From contig NZ_CP077091.1 of assembly GCF_014268595.2 (NCBI RefSeq), positions 2,378,501 through 2,442,500 of the forward strand: a DNA stretch of 64,000 bases, read 5' to 3'. A program made the translations under genes and the position numbers. The DNA is from Pseudomonas hamedanensis. Its GTDB lineage: Bacteria; Pseudomonadota; Gammaproteobacteria; Pseudomonadales; Pseudomonadaceae. Positions 1 through 9,473 of the stretch are shown piece after piece. Below the pieces are notes generated by a model, which saw nothing but the letters and a program-made list of their open reading frames with translations, was not told the DNA's origin and searched no databases. Within the stretch, counting starts at the first letter, position 1. Each line of letters starts with the position of its first letter.

Positions 1-690
1 CTGGCGCTCAGCGGCGTGTTGCTGGCCGGACACTGGGTGAGTTTTTTCGTTTCGGTGAAGATTGCCGGTGTCGCCATCGCCACGTTGGGCTTTGCCAGTT
101 TCCCGGCCTTTACGGTGATTCTCGAAGGGCTGATTTTCCGTGAGCGCATCCGCGCCAATGAAATCGTGCTGGTGGTGCTGGTGAGCCTCGGGCTGGTGCT
201 GGTGACGCCAGCGTTCGACCTGGGCAGTGGCGCGACCGTCGGTTTGCTCTGGGCGGTGCTGTCCGGCCTGCTGTTTTCCCTGCTGTCGCTGACCAATCGC
301 GCCAGCTCAGGGCGCATCCCGGCGGTGCAGGCGGCGCTGTGCCAGAACGTGGTGGTCGCGTTGTGTCTGTTGCCATTCGCAGCGCCACAACTGAGTGAGG
401 TCCGCGCATTGGACTGGCTGTGGATCGCCCTGCTCGGGGTGTTCTGCACGGGCGTGGCGCACAGTCTGTTCGTCGCCAGTCTCGCGGTGATCAAGGCGCG
501 CACGGCGGCGGTGGTGTTCGCCATGGAGCCGGTCTACGGCATCACCATCGCCTGGTTGCTGTTCAGTGAAACCCCGACGCTGCGCATGCTCATCGGTGGC
601 GCGTTGATCATCATCGCCATCGTGGTGTCGGCGCGGATGTCAGGCTCGGCCAACAAGAAAACCGTCGCTGCCGAAGCTGCATCTCACTGA
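1..690 (+). CDS. DMT/EamA-family permease, 3' part
   Basis: Partial gene. The reading frame is open to the window edge, so the real start lies upstream; a GTG at 16 is only the first in-window start. The 220-odd residues visible are almost continuous hydrophobic helices, with the EamA signature near the end: an AMEPVYG segment, then a WLLFSE loop and a final helix LIGGALIIIAIVVSA. This is the C-terminal half of a ten-helix drug/metabolite transporter of the inner membrane. The substrate cannot be told from sequence. The stop overlaps by 7 bp the 3' end of the convergent Rdx-family gene. Confidence 0.85.
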   Translation: MALSGVLLAGHWVSFFVSVKIAGVAIATLGFASFPAFTVILEGLIFRERIRANEIVLVVLVSLGLVLVTPAFDLGSGATVGLLWAVLSGLLFSLLSLTNRASSGRIPAVQAALCQNVVVALCLLPFAAPQLSEVRALDWLWIALLGVFCTGVAHSLFVASLAVIKARTAAVVFAMEPVYGITIAWLLFSETPTLRMLIGGALIIIAIVVSARMSGSANKKTVAAEAASH

Positions 691-971
691 GCGCGGTCGT
701 TGTGCCCAAGATCGCGTTCAGGATCAATCTGATCGCGAACCCGCTGTTTCAACACTTTGGCTTCGGGGAAACCGCCATCGGCCTTGCGTTCCCAGATCTG
801 CACACCCGCGCAGGTGATGTGAAATACCCCGCCGGTGCCGGGCACCAGTGAGACTTTGCCGAGATCATCGGCAAACGTGCTGAGCAACTCCTGCGCCAGC
901 CACGCGGCGCGCAGCAGCCACTGGCATTGGGTGCAATAGGTGATAACAACTTCTGCTTTGGCGACAGTCAT
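684..971 (-). CDS. Rdx/SelT-SelW-SelH family thioredoxin-like protein
   Basis: A 95-residue protein starting MTVAKAEV, with the redox motif CTQC about 13 residues in, directly after the first beta strand. This is the Cys form of the CxxU site of eukaryotic SelW. The family's GTGGVF and GGFPEAKVLKQRVRD segments are also present. Family members are small thioredoxin-fold proteins thought to act in redox chemistry; the partner is unknown. The frame continues upstream to 1040, and ATGs at 986 and 971 are both possible. I chose 971 because the family usually begins a few residues before the first strand. It is convergent with the DMT permease and divergent from the patatin gene. Confidence 0.8.
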   Translation of the reverse strand: MTVAKAEVVITYCTQCQWLLRAAWLAQELLSTFADDLGKVSLVPGTGGVFHITCAGVQIWERKADGGFPEAKVLKQRVRDQIDPERDLGHNDRAQ

Positions 972-1003
972 GTTCGCTGGACTCATGAGACGGAGGGCGC
1001 CGC

Positions 1004-1009
1004 TATAAT
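1004..1009 (+). promoter_or_regulatory. Possible -10 box of the patatin gene
   Basis: A perfect TATAAT lies 32 bp before the ATG of the patatin autotransporter. I cannot find a convincing -35 hexamer at normal spacing, so this rests on the -10 alone. Confidence 0.3.
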
Positions 1010-1041
1010 AGCCGGCTTTACCGCTTGCCCCGAGACTCACA

Positions 1042-3231
1042 ATGCGCCGTTTGCTGTTCTGCCTGCTGCTTGGTTTGCTTCCCGTGTTGGTTTACGCCAG
1101 CGAAACACCGCGACCGAAAGTCGGCCTGGTGTTGTCCGGTGGCGCGGCGCGCGGGCTGGCGCACATTGGCGTGCTCAAGGCCCTGGAAGAGCAAGGCATC
1201 AAGATCGATGCAATCGCCGGCACCAGCATGGGCGCGGTGGTCGGCGGACTGTACGCCTCGGGCTATCAGATCGATGAGCTGGAAAAACTCGCGTTGAACA
1301 TCGACTGGCAAGCCGCGTTGTCCGACGCTCCGCCCCGTGAAGACGTGCCGTTTCGACGCAAGCAGGACGACCGCGATTTTCTGGTCAAACAGAAACTCAG
1401 CTTTCGCGACGACGGCAGCCTCGGCCTGCCGTTGGGGGTGATTCAGGGCCAGAACCTGGCGCTGTTGCTTGAGAGCCTCTTGGCGCATACCAGCGACACC
1501 CGGGATTTCGACAAGCTGCCCATTCCGTTCCGCGCCGTGGCGACGGACATTGCCAACGGCGAAAAAGTGGTGTTTCGCAAAGGTCATCTGCCCCAGGTGA
1601 TCCGTGCCAGCATGTCGATCCCGGCAGTGTTCGCCCCAGTTGAACTCAACGGCCGCCTGCTGGTGGACGGCGGCATGACCGACAACATCCCTCTGGATGT
1701 CGCGCGGGAAATGGGCGTCGACATCGCCATCGTCGTCGACATCGGCACGCCGCTGCGCAACCGCAAACAATTGAGCACCGTGGTCGATGTGCTGAATCAG
1801 TCAATCACCCTGATGACCCGCAGCAACTCTGAAGAACAGTTGGCCACTCTTAAACCCACCGACGTGCTGATCCAGCCGGCGCTGGCAGCGTTTGGCGTGA
1901 CCGATTTCGGCAAAGCCCAGGAAATGATCGACGCCGGCTACCGCGCCACCCGAATCCTCGACGCACGCCTGGCTCAGCTCAAACCCGACGAATCCCAGGA
2001 TGCCGAACTCAACGCCGCCCGCTCGCCAGGTCAGCGCACGCCGGTCATTACCGCGATCCGTGTCGAAAACGATTCGAAAGTCGACGATGACGTGATTCGC
2101 TATTACATCCGCCAGCCCGTCGGTGAGCCGCTGGACCTGAGCCGCTTGCACTCGGACATGGGCACCCTGTACGGCCTCGACTATTTCGAGCAGGTGCAAT
2201 ACCGCGTGGTGCACAAGGGTCAGGATCACACCTTGGTCATCAGTGCGCGCGGCAAACGCAGCGGCACCGACTACCTGCGAGTTGGCCTGAACCTGTCGGA
2301 CGACATGCGCGGCGACAGCGCTTTCAATCTCGGCGCCAGCTATCGCGTCAACGGTATCAACCGCCTCGGCGCCGAATGGCTGACCCGCGCGCAGATCGGC
2401 GACAAACAGGAACTGTACAGCGAGTTTTATCAGCCGCTGGACGTCGGTTCGCGCTATTTCGTTGCGCCCTATGCCGCGTTTGAAGCACAGAATGTCGATT
2501 CAGTGCTTGATAACGATCCGGTCGCGCAGTATCGCGTCGAGCGCTATGGCTTCGGCCTCAACCTCGGCCGCCAGATCGGTAACAACGGCGAAGTGCGCTT
2601 TGGCGTCGGTCAGGCCTGGGGCAAGGCCGACGTGCGCATTGGCGATCAGGATCTGCCGAGCGAAAGCTTCAACGAAGGTTTTTACTCGCTGAAGTATTCT
2701 TACGATTCGCTGGATAACGTGTATTTCCCTCACGAAGGCAAGGACGTCAGCCTGACCTTTGCGCAGTTCGAGCCGGGTCTGGGTTCCGACACACGTTACC
2801 GGCAGTGGGAATTCAAACTCGACAAAGCCATGAGCCATGGCCCGGACACGCTGATTCTGGGTGGGCGCTACGGCCGCACGCTGGATGATGCCAATGTGGT
2901 GACATCGAGCTTCCTGCTCGGCGGTGCGCGGCAGTTGTCAGGCTTTCGCGAAGACGCCATTTCCGGGCAGAATGTCAGCCTGATGCGCGCCGTGTATTAC
3001 CGTCGCCTGACGCCGCGATCGTACCTGCCACTGGACTTCCCGCTGTACGCCGGTGCTTCGCTGGAACGCGGCCGAGCGTGGAACAACGACAATGAATTCG
3101 ACAGCGGCTACATCAACGCAGCCAGCGTGTTTATCGGTTTCGACACGCCGTTGGGGCCGTTGAATTTCAGTTATGGACTCAATGATGCGGATGAGCAGGC
3201 GGTGTATCTGAATCTGGGGCAAACGTTCTGA
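1042..3231 (+). CDS. plpD: PlpD-type patatin-like phospholipase (type Vd autotransporter)
   Basis: A 729-aa protein with three parts. It has a signal peptide (about 1-20, ending VYAS), a patatin phospholipase domain and a C-terminal barrel. The patatin domain shows the oxyanion loop GGAARG (33-38), nucleophile Ser62 in GTSMG and Asp209 in DGG, so the catalytic dyad is intact. After about residue 340 comes one POTRA-like stretch, then a 16-strand surface-antigen barrel of the Omp85/BamA type ending in NLGQTF. This matches PlpD of P. aeruginosa, a lipase that exports its own passenger by a type Vd route. The expected role is an outer-membrane or released phospholipase A1 that cleaves phospholipids. 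The gene appears monocistronic; a REP pair separates it from the convergent fimV-like gene. Confidence 0.9.
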   Translation: MRRLLFCLLLGLLPVLVYASETPRPKVGLVLSGGAARGLAHIGVLKALEEQGIKIDAIAGTSMGAVVGGLYASGYQIDELEKLALNIDWQAALSDAPPREDVPFRRKQDDRDFLVKQKLSFRDDGSLGLPLGVIQGQNLALLLESLLAHTSDTRDFDKLPIPFRAVATDIANGEKVVFRKGHLPQVIRASMSIPAVFAPVELNGRLLVDGGMTDNIPLDVAREMGVDIAIVVDIGTPLRNRKQLSTVVDVLNQSITLMTRSNSEEQLATLKPTDVLIQPALAAFGVTDFGKAQEMIDAGYRATRILDARLAQLKPDESQDAELNAARSPGQRTPVITAIRVENDSKVDDDVIRYYIRQPVGEPLDLSRLHSDMGTLYGLDYFEQVQYRVVHKGQDHTLVISARGKRSGTDYLRVGLNLSDDMRGDSAFNLGASYRVNGINRLGAEWLTRAQIGDKQELYSEFYQPLDVGSRYFVAPYAAFEAQNVDSVLDNDPVAQYRVERYGFGLNLGRQIGNNGEVRFGVGQAWGKADVRIGDQDLPSESFNEGFYSLKYSYDSLDNVYFPHEGKDVSLTFAQFEPGLGSDTRYRQWEFKLDKAMSHGPDTLILGGRYGRTLDDANVVTSSFLLGGARQLSGFREDAISGQNVSLMRAVYYRRLTPRSYLPLDFPLYAGASLERGRAWNNDNEFDSGYINAASVFIGFDTPLGPLNFSYGLNDADEQAVYLNLGQTF

Positions 3232-3263
3232 TCGCACCTGGCAACTGATGTTGTCTGGTCTGA

Positions 3264-3342
3264 CGCCTTCGCGAGCAGGCTCGCTCCTACATTTGAACGA
3301 TGTTCACAGATCCATTGTAGGAGTGAGCCTGCTCGCGATAGC
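3264..3342. repeat. REP pair (REPIN), GCGAGCAGGCTCGCTCC class
   Basis: Two inverted REP hairpins face each other across about 30 bp: CTTCGCGAGCAGGCTCGCTCC on the left and the related GAGTGAGCCTGCTCGCGA on the right. They fill the gap between the convergent patatin and fimV-like genes. Confidence 0.9.
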
Positions 3343-3372
3343 GGTTCCAGACACGCCACCAACAATCGGTTC

Positions 3373-5124
3373 TCAGCGAATCCCCGCCAACAACGTCCTC
3401 GCCGTTTGCTTCAGCGGTTCATCGCCCTCCTTGAGCAATTCAGTGAGCAAGGCAATCGCACTGTCGATATCGCCGTCATCGATACAGGTTTGCGCCTGCT
3501 CAAGCTTTTCCGAACCAGCGGCCGGCTCCCCCATCAGAGGGCGCCGCGAATCATCGAACTCACTGAGAAAGTCGTCATCCAGCGGCTGCGCGTCCGGCTC
3601 GGAGAACCATTCGAGTTCCACGTCGTCCTTGCTAGCCACCTCTCCCAGGTCGAAACCCTCCGGCAATACTTGCAGGTCTGACAGTGAGACGTTTTCGTCC
3701 GCCACGGGCGGAACGGGCGTTTCTTTACTCGCTTCCAGGTCCCAATTGGCATCCATCGACAGCTCACCCAGGTTCAGCTCGAAATCATCTTCGGGGGCTG
3801 TTGGAACGGAACCACCGTCGGGGGCGAGCGCCACCACCGGCGCCAACGCGACAGTGCTGACCAGTTTGGCATGGCGAACGCGTGCCTCCTGAAGTTGCCG
3901 GTCCTCGACACCCAGGTCGCGCAAACGGCTTTCCTGCTGATCATAGGCGGCGCTGTCGCCCTGACGACCGTACACTTCGAGTAATTGCAGGCCGAGGTCA
4001 ATGCGCTCCGGCTCCTTTTGCAGGGCATCGCGTAACAGCCCGGCGGCTTCCCCGAGTCTTCCGTAAGCCAGATAAATGCCCACGGCTTCGAGTACGTCAC
4101 CCGCGCCCGGCTCTTCACGATGGTCGGGCGTCACGTTGGCGGTGACGGGCGCGGCGGCGTCGACGGGGTCGGCGTCAGGCTCGGGCCCCTGCGGCAATTG
4201 CGTCAGCGGCTCGCCCGCTTGCTCTGCTTGCTGACGCCGGCGCTGCACGAACAACGCGCCCAGCGCCCCGAGCGCCAGCAACAGGCCGGCGAGCAGTGGC
4301 CAGTTCACACCGTCCTCAGGCTCGGCAGCAGGTGCAAGCGCTGACGGAGGTGCAATCGGCGCAGCGACGGGCACTGGTGGCGGTTGTTGCAATTCCGCGA
4401 GACGGGTTTGCAAGTCGCTGACCTGCTCCCTGCCGTCGGCAATCTGCGCCTCCTGTGCCTGCAACCTCGCGTTCTGCTCATCCACGGTTTTCTGCAGTTG
4501 TTGATTCAGCAACACACTGGCGGCCAGTTGCTCGGCCAGGCCATCGTTGACGGGAGTCGTTGCCGTTGGCGGCGACGCGGGCGGCGACGCGGGCGCGGCT
4601 TCACGCTTGCCCTGTGCCGCCTGGGGCTTCGCTGTAGCGGGTTCGACCGCAGGAAACCCGGAAGTCTGCGCCGGCGGATCCGGCTCATCGATGGCCGGCA
4701 CGATACCGGGCGAACCCGGCGGGTCGATCAGCACGGTGTATTCGCGCAACAGACGGCCATTGGGCTGGTCGAGTTGCACAAGGAAATTCAAAAACGGTTC
4801 GCTGACCGGTTTACGAGACGTCACCCGGATCATCTGGCGCTTGCCACGCAGGATCGGCGCGAACCTGAGATCGTTGAGAAAGAACACGCGCTCGACACCG
4901 GCCCGGCCGAATTCCTCCGCCGAGGCCAGGCTGGCCGAGAGCTCGTTCTGCGTCAAGGTGCCGACATCGACCAACGCGATGTCGGCCTTGAACGGCTGAT
5001 TGAGGGCTGAGTGAACCGTGATTTCGCCCAACCCCAACGCCATCGACCAGGTCGAATAGCTGAATACGCCCGCGAACAGCAGCCATTTGGCGCCCTCGCG
5101 CAGCACGTGCCGACTTGCAAGCAT
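3373..5124 (-). CDS. FimV-family peptidoglycan/TPR protein
   Basis: About 583 aa. It has an N-terminal signal/anchor helix (LLFAGVFSYSTWSMALG). Next is the FimV N-terminal domain (LGEITVHSALNQPFKADIAL, ADIGV-type beta region, FLNFLVQLDQPNGRLLREYTVLIDP), then a Pro/Ala linker and a coiled coil (NQQLQKTVDEQNARLQAQEAQI). One membrane helix follows (WPLLAGLLLALGALGALFV), with an acidic cytoplasmic tail and a C-terminal FimV TPR (ALLTELLKEGD). FimV organises polar assembly of type IV pili and c-di-GMP signalling in P. aeruginosa. This copy is shorter than the usual 900-plus residues and not in the classical asd/truA context, so it is probably a paralogue. Two ATGs lie 6 bp apart; an AAGGG abuts the first and is 7 bp from the second, so I start at 5124. 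Confidence 0.8.
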   Translation of the reverse strand: MLASRHVLREGAKWLLFAGVFSYSTWSMALGLGEITVHSALNQPFKADIALVDVGTLTQNELSASLASAEEFGRAGVERVFFLNDLRFAPILRGKRQMIRVTSRKPVSEPFLNFLVQLDQPNGRLLREYTVLIDPPGSPGIVPAIDEPDPPAQTSGFPAVEPATAKPQAAQGKREAAPASPPASPPTATTPVNDGLAEQLAASVLLNQQLQKTVDEQNARLQAQEAQIADGREQVSDLQTRLAELQQPPPVPVAAPIAPPSALAPAAEPEDGVNWPLLAGLLLALGALGALFVQRRRQQAEQAGEPLTQLPQGPEPDADPVDAAAPVTANVTPDHREEPGAGDVLEAVGIYLAYGRLGEAAGLLRDALQKEPERIDLGLQLLEVYGRQGDSAAYDQQESRLRDLGVEDRQLQEARVRHAKLVSTVALAPVVALAPDGGSVPTAPEDDFELNLGELSMDANWDLEASKETPVPPVADENVSLSDLQVLPEGFDLGEVASKDDVELEWFSEPDAQPLDDDFLSEFDDSRRPLMGEPAAGSEKLEQAQTCIDDGDIDSAIALLTELLKEGDEPLKQTARTLLAGIR

Positions 5125-5160
5125 GGGCATCCCTTAAATAAGCAAAACCGGTTTCCAGGC

Positions 5161-5181
5161 GTTCGTACATCCGGTACGAAC
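5161..5181. promoter_or_regulatory. Perfect inverted repeat upstream of the fimV-like gene
   Basis: GTTCGTAC-N5-GTACGAAC sits 37 bp before the fimV-like start codon and 70 bp after the MarR gene. Its length and symmetry suit a dimeric repressor. The neighbouring MarR protein is one candidate, but nothing in the sequence proves it. Confidence 0.4.
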
Positions 5182-5251
5182 ACGATATTGCCCAGTAGTT
5201 CTTATAGTCTGCTCAGCGCGATCCCTCAAAAAACCGGTGCGGTGTTATGCC

Positions 5252-5686
5252 TCAGGATTTTTCCAGATTGGCCAGAATGTGCCCGTGAACGCGCATGCAC
5301 ACCTTTAAATCCGCCTCGTCGACGCCATCGAACAATTCGTGGCGCAGCTGTGTGGCAATGGTTTCAATTTGTTCGATCAACGGCAGCGCAGGTGCGCACA
5401 GGACAATTTTTTTCGCCCGGCGGTCTTCAAGCACGGACTGGCGTTGCACCAGCCCCTGGCTTTCAAGACTATCGAGCAAGCGTGCCAGGGTCGGGCCTTC
5501 GACGCCGACGCTCTGCGCCAGTTCTCTCTGGGTCGGGGCATCTTCGAAGCGCGCCAGGTGCAGCAGCACCAGCCACCGCGCCTGGGACAGCCCCAGGCCG
5601 GCCAGTCGTCGGTCCAGTTCGGCACGCCAGCCACGGGACATCTGGGCCAGTTGCATGCCAAAGCGGTGTTGATCGGTTAACGGCAT
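5252..5686 (-). CDS. MarR-family transcriptional regulator
   Basis: A 144-aa winged-helix protein with the MarR layout: dimerisation helices at both ends, the recognition helix region TQRELAQSVGVEGPTLARLLDSLESQGLV (about 52-80), and a wing with the family's DRRAKKIVL motif. It is nearest to the SlyA/HosA subgroup that often senses small phenolics or oxidants. No divergent transport gene sits beside it. It lies between recQ and the fimV-like gene, all on the minus strand, so co-transcription with fimV-like (127-bp gap) is possible but unproven. Confidence 0.88.
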   Translation of the reverse strand: MPLTDQHRFGMQLAQMSRGWRAELDRRLAGLGLSQARWLVLLHLARFEDAPTQRELAQSVGVEGPTLARLLDSLESQGLVQRQSVLEDRRAKKIVLCAPALPLIEQIETIATQLRHELFDGVDEADLKVCMRVHGHILANLEKS

Positions 5687-5818
5687 AAAACACTCACGGT
5701 TAGACTGAAAATACGGAAAATCTAATTATTAGTCAGCTAAGCATGAGCGGCAGTTATAGGCAAGAGACGCTCTGTACTGAATCGTTACAACTGCACAGGG
5801 CTTGGCGCAAACGCCGTC

Positions 5819-7948
5819 TCACATCTCGAATTCAGATTGCAGCGCCGCCCGCACACAATAAAGCACGCCCTCGGGCACCCGCCCGGCGAACAGCTCTGCA
5901 ATTTCGGCGACCGACGGCAACTCGCCCTCCCCATCGAGAAACGCATCCTGCACCTCGCCCATCAGCTCTTCAGGCAAGTCCAGCGCCTGCTCAAGCGACA
6001 GTTGCTGCTTGCCGATGGCCTCGGCGAGCATGCTGTAAACGTTCTTCTCCGAGCACTGCAACTGCCCGGCGATCTGCATCGGCGTCATCCCGGCGCGGGC
6101 CAGGGTAATCAGCTCGTGGCGTACGTCGGCCACCACCTTCGGCACCTCCGCCTCGCCGCCGAGCACTTCGAGGAAGGCCTCGCCGTAGCGCTCCAGCTTG
6201 CGCGCGCCAACGCCGCTGACCCGGGCCATTTCCGCCAGCGAGGTCGGTTGGCTGCGGAGCATTTCCAGCAAGGTCGAATCGGGGAAAATAACGTACGGCG
6301 GCACACCGTGTTCTTCGGCCAGCTTGCGCCGCAGGGCGCGCAAGGCTTCCCACTGTTCGCGCTCTTCGCCGCGCACCAACTGACTGGCCGGGCTCTTGCT
6401 GGTGGTCTTGGCGCTGACTTGCGGTTTGAGATCGCGGCGCAACTCCAGGCTCACTTCGCCCTTGAGCAGCGGTCGGCAGCTGTCGTTCAGGCGCAAACCC
6501 CCGTAGCCTTCATGGTCGACATCGGCCAGCCCACGCGCCACCAACTGGCGGAACAGCGAGCGCCATTCGCTCTCGCTCAGGGCCTTGCCGACACCGTACA
6601 CTGACAGATGCTGATGGCCGAAGCTGCGGACTTTTTCGTTGTCCTTGCCCAACAACACGTCGACCAGATGGCCGACGCCATAGCGCTGTCCGGTACGGAA
6701 AATCGCCGACAACGCCTGGCGCGCCGGCTCGGTCGCGTCCCAGGTCTGCACGCCATCGACGCAGTTGTCGCAGTGGCCGCAGGGCTCAGGCATGTCTTCG
6801 TCGAAGTAGGCCAGCAGCGTCTGGCGGCGACAGCGGGTTTCTTCGCACAGCGAGAGCATGGCGTCGAGCTTGTGCTGCTCCAGACGCTTGTGCCGCTCGT
6901 CGCCTTCGGAGTTTTGCAGCATCTGCTTGAGCATCACCACGTCTTGCAGACCGTAGGCCATCCACGCATCCGCCGGCAGGCCGTCACGACCACCGCGACC
7001 GGTTTCCTGGTAATAGGCTTCAAGGGATTTCGGCAGATCGAGGTGGGCGACAAAACGCACGTTGGGCTTGTCGATGCCCATGCCGAACGCCACGGTGGCG
7101 ACCATGATCAGGCCTTCCTCGTTGAGAAAGCGCTTCTGGTGATAGGCGCGCAAATCATTGGGCAGGCCGGCGTGGTAAGGCAGCGCCGGGAAGCCCTGCT
7201 CACTGAGGAACGCCGCGACTTCCTCGACCTTTTTGCGCGACAGGCAATAAACGATGCCGGCATCGCTGCGCCGCTCGGCGAGGAACGCCAGCAACTGCTT
7301 GCGCGGCTGCTCTTTGGGGACGATGCGGTAGAAGATGTTCGGGCGGTCAAAACTCGACAGGAAACGTTCGGCGTTCTGCAAGTGCAGACGGGTAACGATT
7401 TCTTCGCGAGTGCGCTTGTCGGCGGTGGCCGTCAGGGCGATGCGCGGCACGTCCGGGAACATCTCGGCCAACTGGCCCAGTTGCAGGTATTCCGGACGGA
7501 AATCATGGCCCCATTGCGATACGCAGTGGGCTTCGTCAATTGCGAACAAGGCGATGTCCAGGCCCTGCAGGAACGCCAACATACGCGGCTGCACCAAGCG
7601 TTCGGGCGCCAAGTACAACATTTTCACTTCACCGCGCTTGATCCGCACCGCCAGATCGCGCTGCTGCTCGGCGCTCAGCGTAGAGTTCAGCGCGGCAGCG
7701 GCCACGCCCAGCTCTTCAAGGGTGGCGACCTGATCGTCCATCAATGCGATCAGAGGCGAAACCACCACCGCCAAACCTTCACGCAACAGCGCCGGCACCT
7801 GGAAGCACAAGGACTTGCCGCCACCGGTAGGCATCAGCACCAGCGCATCACCGCCGCTGGCCACACGCTCAATGATTGCACCCTGACGGCCACGGAAACT
7901 GTCGTAGCCGAAGATGTCCTTGAGGACGCGTTGAGCCTGTTCGAGCAT
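5819..7948 (-). CDS. recQ: ATP-dependent DNA helicase RecQ
   Basis: A 709-aa SF2 3'-5' helicase of recombination and fork repair. Visible in order are Walker A MPTGGGKS (39-46), the DEAH box with RecQ aromatic loop ([18 protein letters not shown]), helicase motif VI ([12 protein letters not shown]), and a zinc-binding region (CEETRCRR ... CGHCDNC). A winged RQC domain and an HRDC domain ([19 protein letters not shown]) follow. A further 100 residues follow HRDC with an HTH-like segment. That extension is usual in Pseudomonas and explains the length over the roughly 610 aa of E. coli RecQ. A GGAG lies just upstream of the ATG. Confidence 0.97.
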   Translation of the reverse strand: MLEQAQRVLKDIFGYDSFRGRQGAIIERVASGGDALVLMPTGGGKSLCFQVPALLREGLAVVVSPLIALMDDQVATLEELGVAAAALNSTLSAEQQRDLAVRIKRGEVKMLYLAPERLVQPRMLAFLQGLDIALFAIDEAHCVSQWGHDFRPEYLQLGQLAEMFPDVPRIALTATADKRTREEIVTRLHLQNAERFLSSFDRPNIFYRIVPKEQPRKQLLAFLAERRSDAGIVYCLSRKKVEEVAAFLSEQGFPALPYHAGLPNDLRAYHQKRFLNEEGLIMVATVAFGMGIDKPNVRFVAHLDLPKSLEAYYQETGRGGRDGLPADAWMAYGLQDVVMLKQMLQNSEGDERHKRLEQHKLDAMLSLCEETRCRRQTLLAYFDEDMPEPCGHCDNCVDGVQTWDATEPARQALSAIFRTGQRYGVGHLVDVLLGKDNEKVRSFGHQHLSVYGVGKALSESEWRSLFRQLVARGLADVDHEGYGGLRLNDSCRPLLKGEVSLELRRDLKPQVSAKTTSKSPASQLVRGEEREQWEALRALRRKLAEEHGVPPYVIFPDSTLLEMLRSQPTSLAEMARVSGVGARKLERYGEAFLEVLGGEAEVPKVVADVRHELITLARAGMTPMQIAGQLQCSEKNVYSMLAEAIGKQQLSLEQALDLPEELMGEVQDAFLDGEGELPSVAEIAELFAGRVPEGVLYCVRAALQSEFEM

Positions 7949-8146
7949 AAAAACTCCAAAAATCTACCGATACATCCCTGCTCAGGCTGGTTCAGAACAG
8001 CCGGGGCTGCTTAAACAAAACGTAAGAACGCATTGCATGAAACGCACAATACGAGCAGGAATCGCAAAACGCGGCAGTATACCCGAGGCCTTCCCTGCGC
8101 AGGGTGCCGCTGATAAGACACTGCCCATTCAGCCATACATGGATCC

Positions 8147-8235
8147 TGTAGGAGTGAGCCTGCTCGCGATGACGGCGGCACATCCGGCAATAATGTGACT
8201 GATACGCCGCTATCGCGAGCAGGCTCACTCCTACA
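8147..8235. repeat. REP pair (REPIN)
   Basis: TGTAGGAGTGAGCCTGCTCGC and its inverted copy are separated by a short spacer. It occupies the 387-bp gap between recQ and the divergent yecA-like gene, in which I see no other coding sequence. Confidence 0.92.
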
Positions 8236-8335
8236 GGGATTTGTGTTGCTTGCGGCAAATCTGCCATGCGGCTGGCTAGAGCGCGCAAGAAGGCCTAGAA
8301 TTCCCGCATTGTTTATTCCCCAAGGTAGCCCCGTA

Positions 8336-8923
8336 ATGTCCTTCGCTGAGCAACTGACCCGCCTGCAAGTCTTCCTCGACGCCGACGAGCTGCACGAAGA
8401 GGCGCTGGATTACGTCGCCGCCCACGGTTACCTGACCGCGCTGTCGATCTGCTCCGAAGACGTCCCGGAGCGCGAGTGGATCGACGCGCTGTTTGCCGAA
8501 GAGCCGCACTACAGCGACGAAGCCCAGCGCGCCGAAATCGAAGCCACGCTGATCGGCCTCAAAGCCCACATCGCCCGTCAACTGGCCTCGGATGAAGAAT
8601 TCGAACTGCCTTGCGAACTGGACCTGGGTGAAGAGCCGGACGACTCGGATCTGCGCGGCTGGTGCATCGGCTTCATGGAAGGCGTGTTCCTGCGCGAAGC
8701 GGCCTGGTTCGAAACCGCCGAAGAAGAGGTCAGCGAAATGCTCCTGCCGATCATGGTCGGCTCCGGCCTGTTCGACGAACAGCCAGAGTTCGAAGACATC
8801 GCCAAGGACGCCAACCTGATGGATGACATGATCGTGCAGATCCCGGAAGCGCTGACCGCGCTGTACCTGCTGTGCCAGGCACCCGACGAAAAACCGGCGA
8901 TTCTCAAGCCACGCCACCACTAA
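8336..8923 (+). CDS. YecA/UPF0149 family protein
   Basis: A 195-aa acidic, mostly helical protein starting MSFAEQLTRLQVFL. The frame opens further upstream, inside the REP pair, but the conserved UPF0149 body begins here and an AAGGT precedes the ATG. Family features visible are an N-terminal helical bundle, the RGWCIGFMEGVFLR core and a C-terminal acidic segment ending KPRHH. It lacks the C-terminal SEC-C zinc tail found in E. coli YecA. Molecular function is unknown. The gene is followed 10 bp later by the YbaN-like membrane protein, suggesting an operon. Confidence 0.88.
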   Translation: MSFAEQLTRLQVFLDADELHEEALDYVAAHGYLTALSICSEDVPEREWIDALFAEEPHYSDEAQRAEIEATLIGLKAHIARQLASDEEFELPCELDLGEEPDDSDLRGWCIGFMEGVFLREAAWFETAEEEVSEMLLPIMVGSGLFDEQPEFEDIAKDANLMDDMIVQIPEALTALYLLCQAPDEKPAILKPRHH

Positions 8924-8933
8924 GACCCGGCCT

Positions 8934-9329
8934 ATGGACAATCCCATAGGCAACCGTCCCCTGATGTTGCGCTACGTCCTGCTGGCTATCGGCTGGCTCA
9001 GCGTGGCATTGGGGGTGATCGGCATCTTCCTGCCCGTCCTGCCCACCACCCCTTTCCTTCTGCTCGCTGCGGCCTGTTTCGCGCGCAGCTCCCCGCGCTT
9101 TTATCACTGGCTGGTCGAGCATCCTCGGCTCGGGCCGTGGATCCGTGGTTACCTTGAGGGCAACGGCATTCCGCTCAAGGGCAAGGTTTATGCGATCGGG
9201 CTGATGTGGGTGAGCATTCTGTTCTCGTGTTATCTGGTGCCACTGCTGTGGGCGCGGGGATTCATGTTGACCAGTGCCGTGTTGGTAACTGTTTATATTT
9301 TGCGGCAGAAGACACTCCATAAGCGCTGA
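8934..9329 (+). CDS. YbaN/DUF454 family inner-membrane protein
   Basis: 131 aa with the DUF454 pattern: first helix YVLLAIGWLSVALGVIGIFLPVLPTTPFLLLAA, then an ACFARSSPRFYHWLVEHP loop with the conserved FxxWL and a GPWIRGY turn, then two more helices. A later ATG at 8964 (MLRYVLL) is an alternative start closer to the first helix. The role is unknown; E. coli YbaN sits next to priC/apt. Spacing suggests co-transcription with the yecA-like gene. Confidence 0.85.
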   Translation: MDNPIGNRPLMLRYVLLAIGWLSVALGVIGIFLPVLPTTPFLLLAAACFARSSPRFYHWLVEHPRLGPWIRGYLEGNGIPLKGKVYAIGLMWVSILFSCYLVPLLWARGFMLTSAVLVTVYILRQKTLHKR

Positions 9330-9390
9330 GTTGTAATTAAGTTGCGCGCAACAACAGCGCCCCGTTGATACCGCTCATCTGAAGAGCGCC

Positions 9391-9416
9391 CGCACCTGTC
9401 AGATCTGACAGGTGCG
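9391..9416. promoter_or_regulatory. 26-bp perfect palindrome upstream of the first Ig-module gene
   Basis: The half-site CGCACCTGTCAGA is followed without a spacer by its exact reverse complement. It ends 57 bp before the start of the 1243-aa gene. The core CCTGTCAGATCT and the flanking TGCGCAA recur 5 kb downstream before the 1508-aa paralogue. This suggests a shared operator or a conserved RNA hairpin in the 5' UTR. Confidence 0.6.
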
Positions 9417-9473
9417 CAAGCCCACCAATACGCGTTAACTCACTCCGTCGCCTATGCCCACGGAGTCAGCGCC

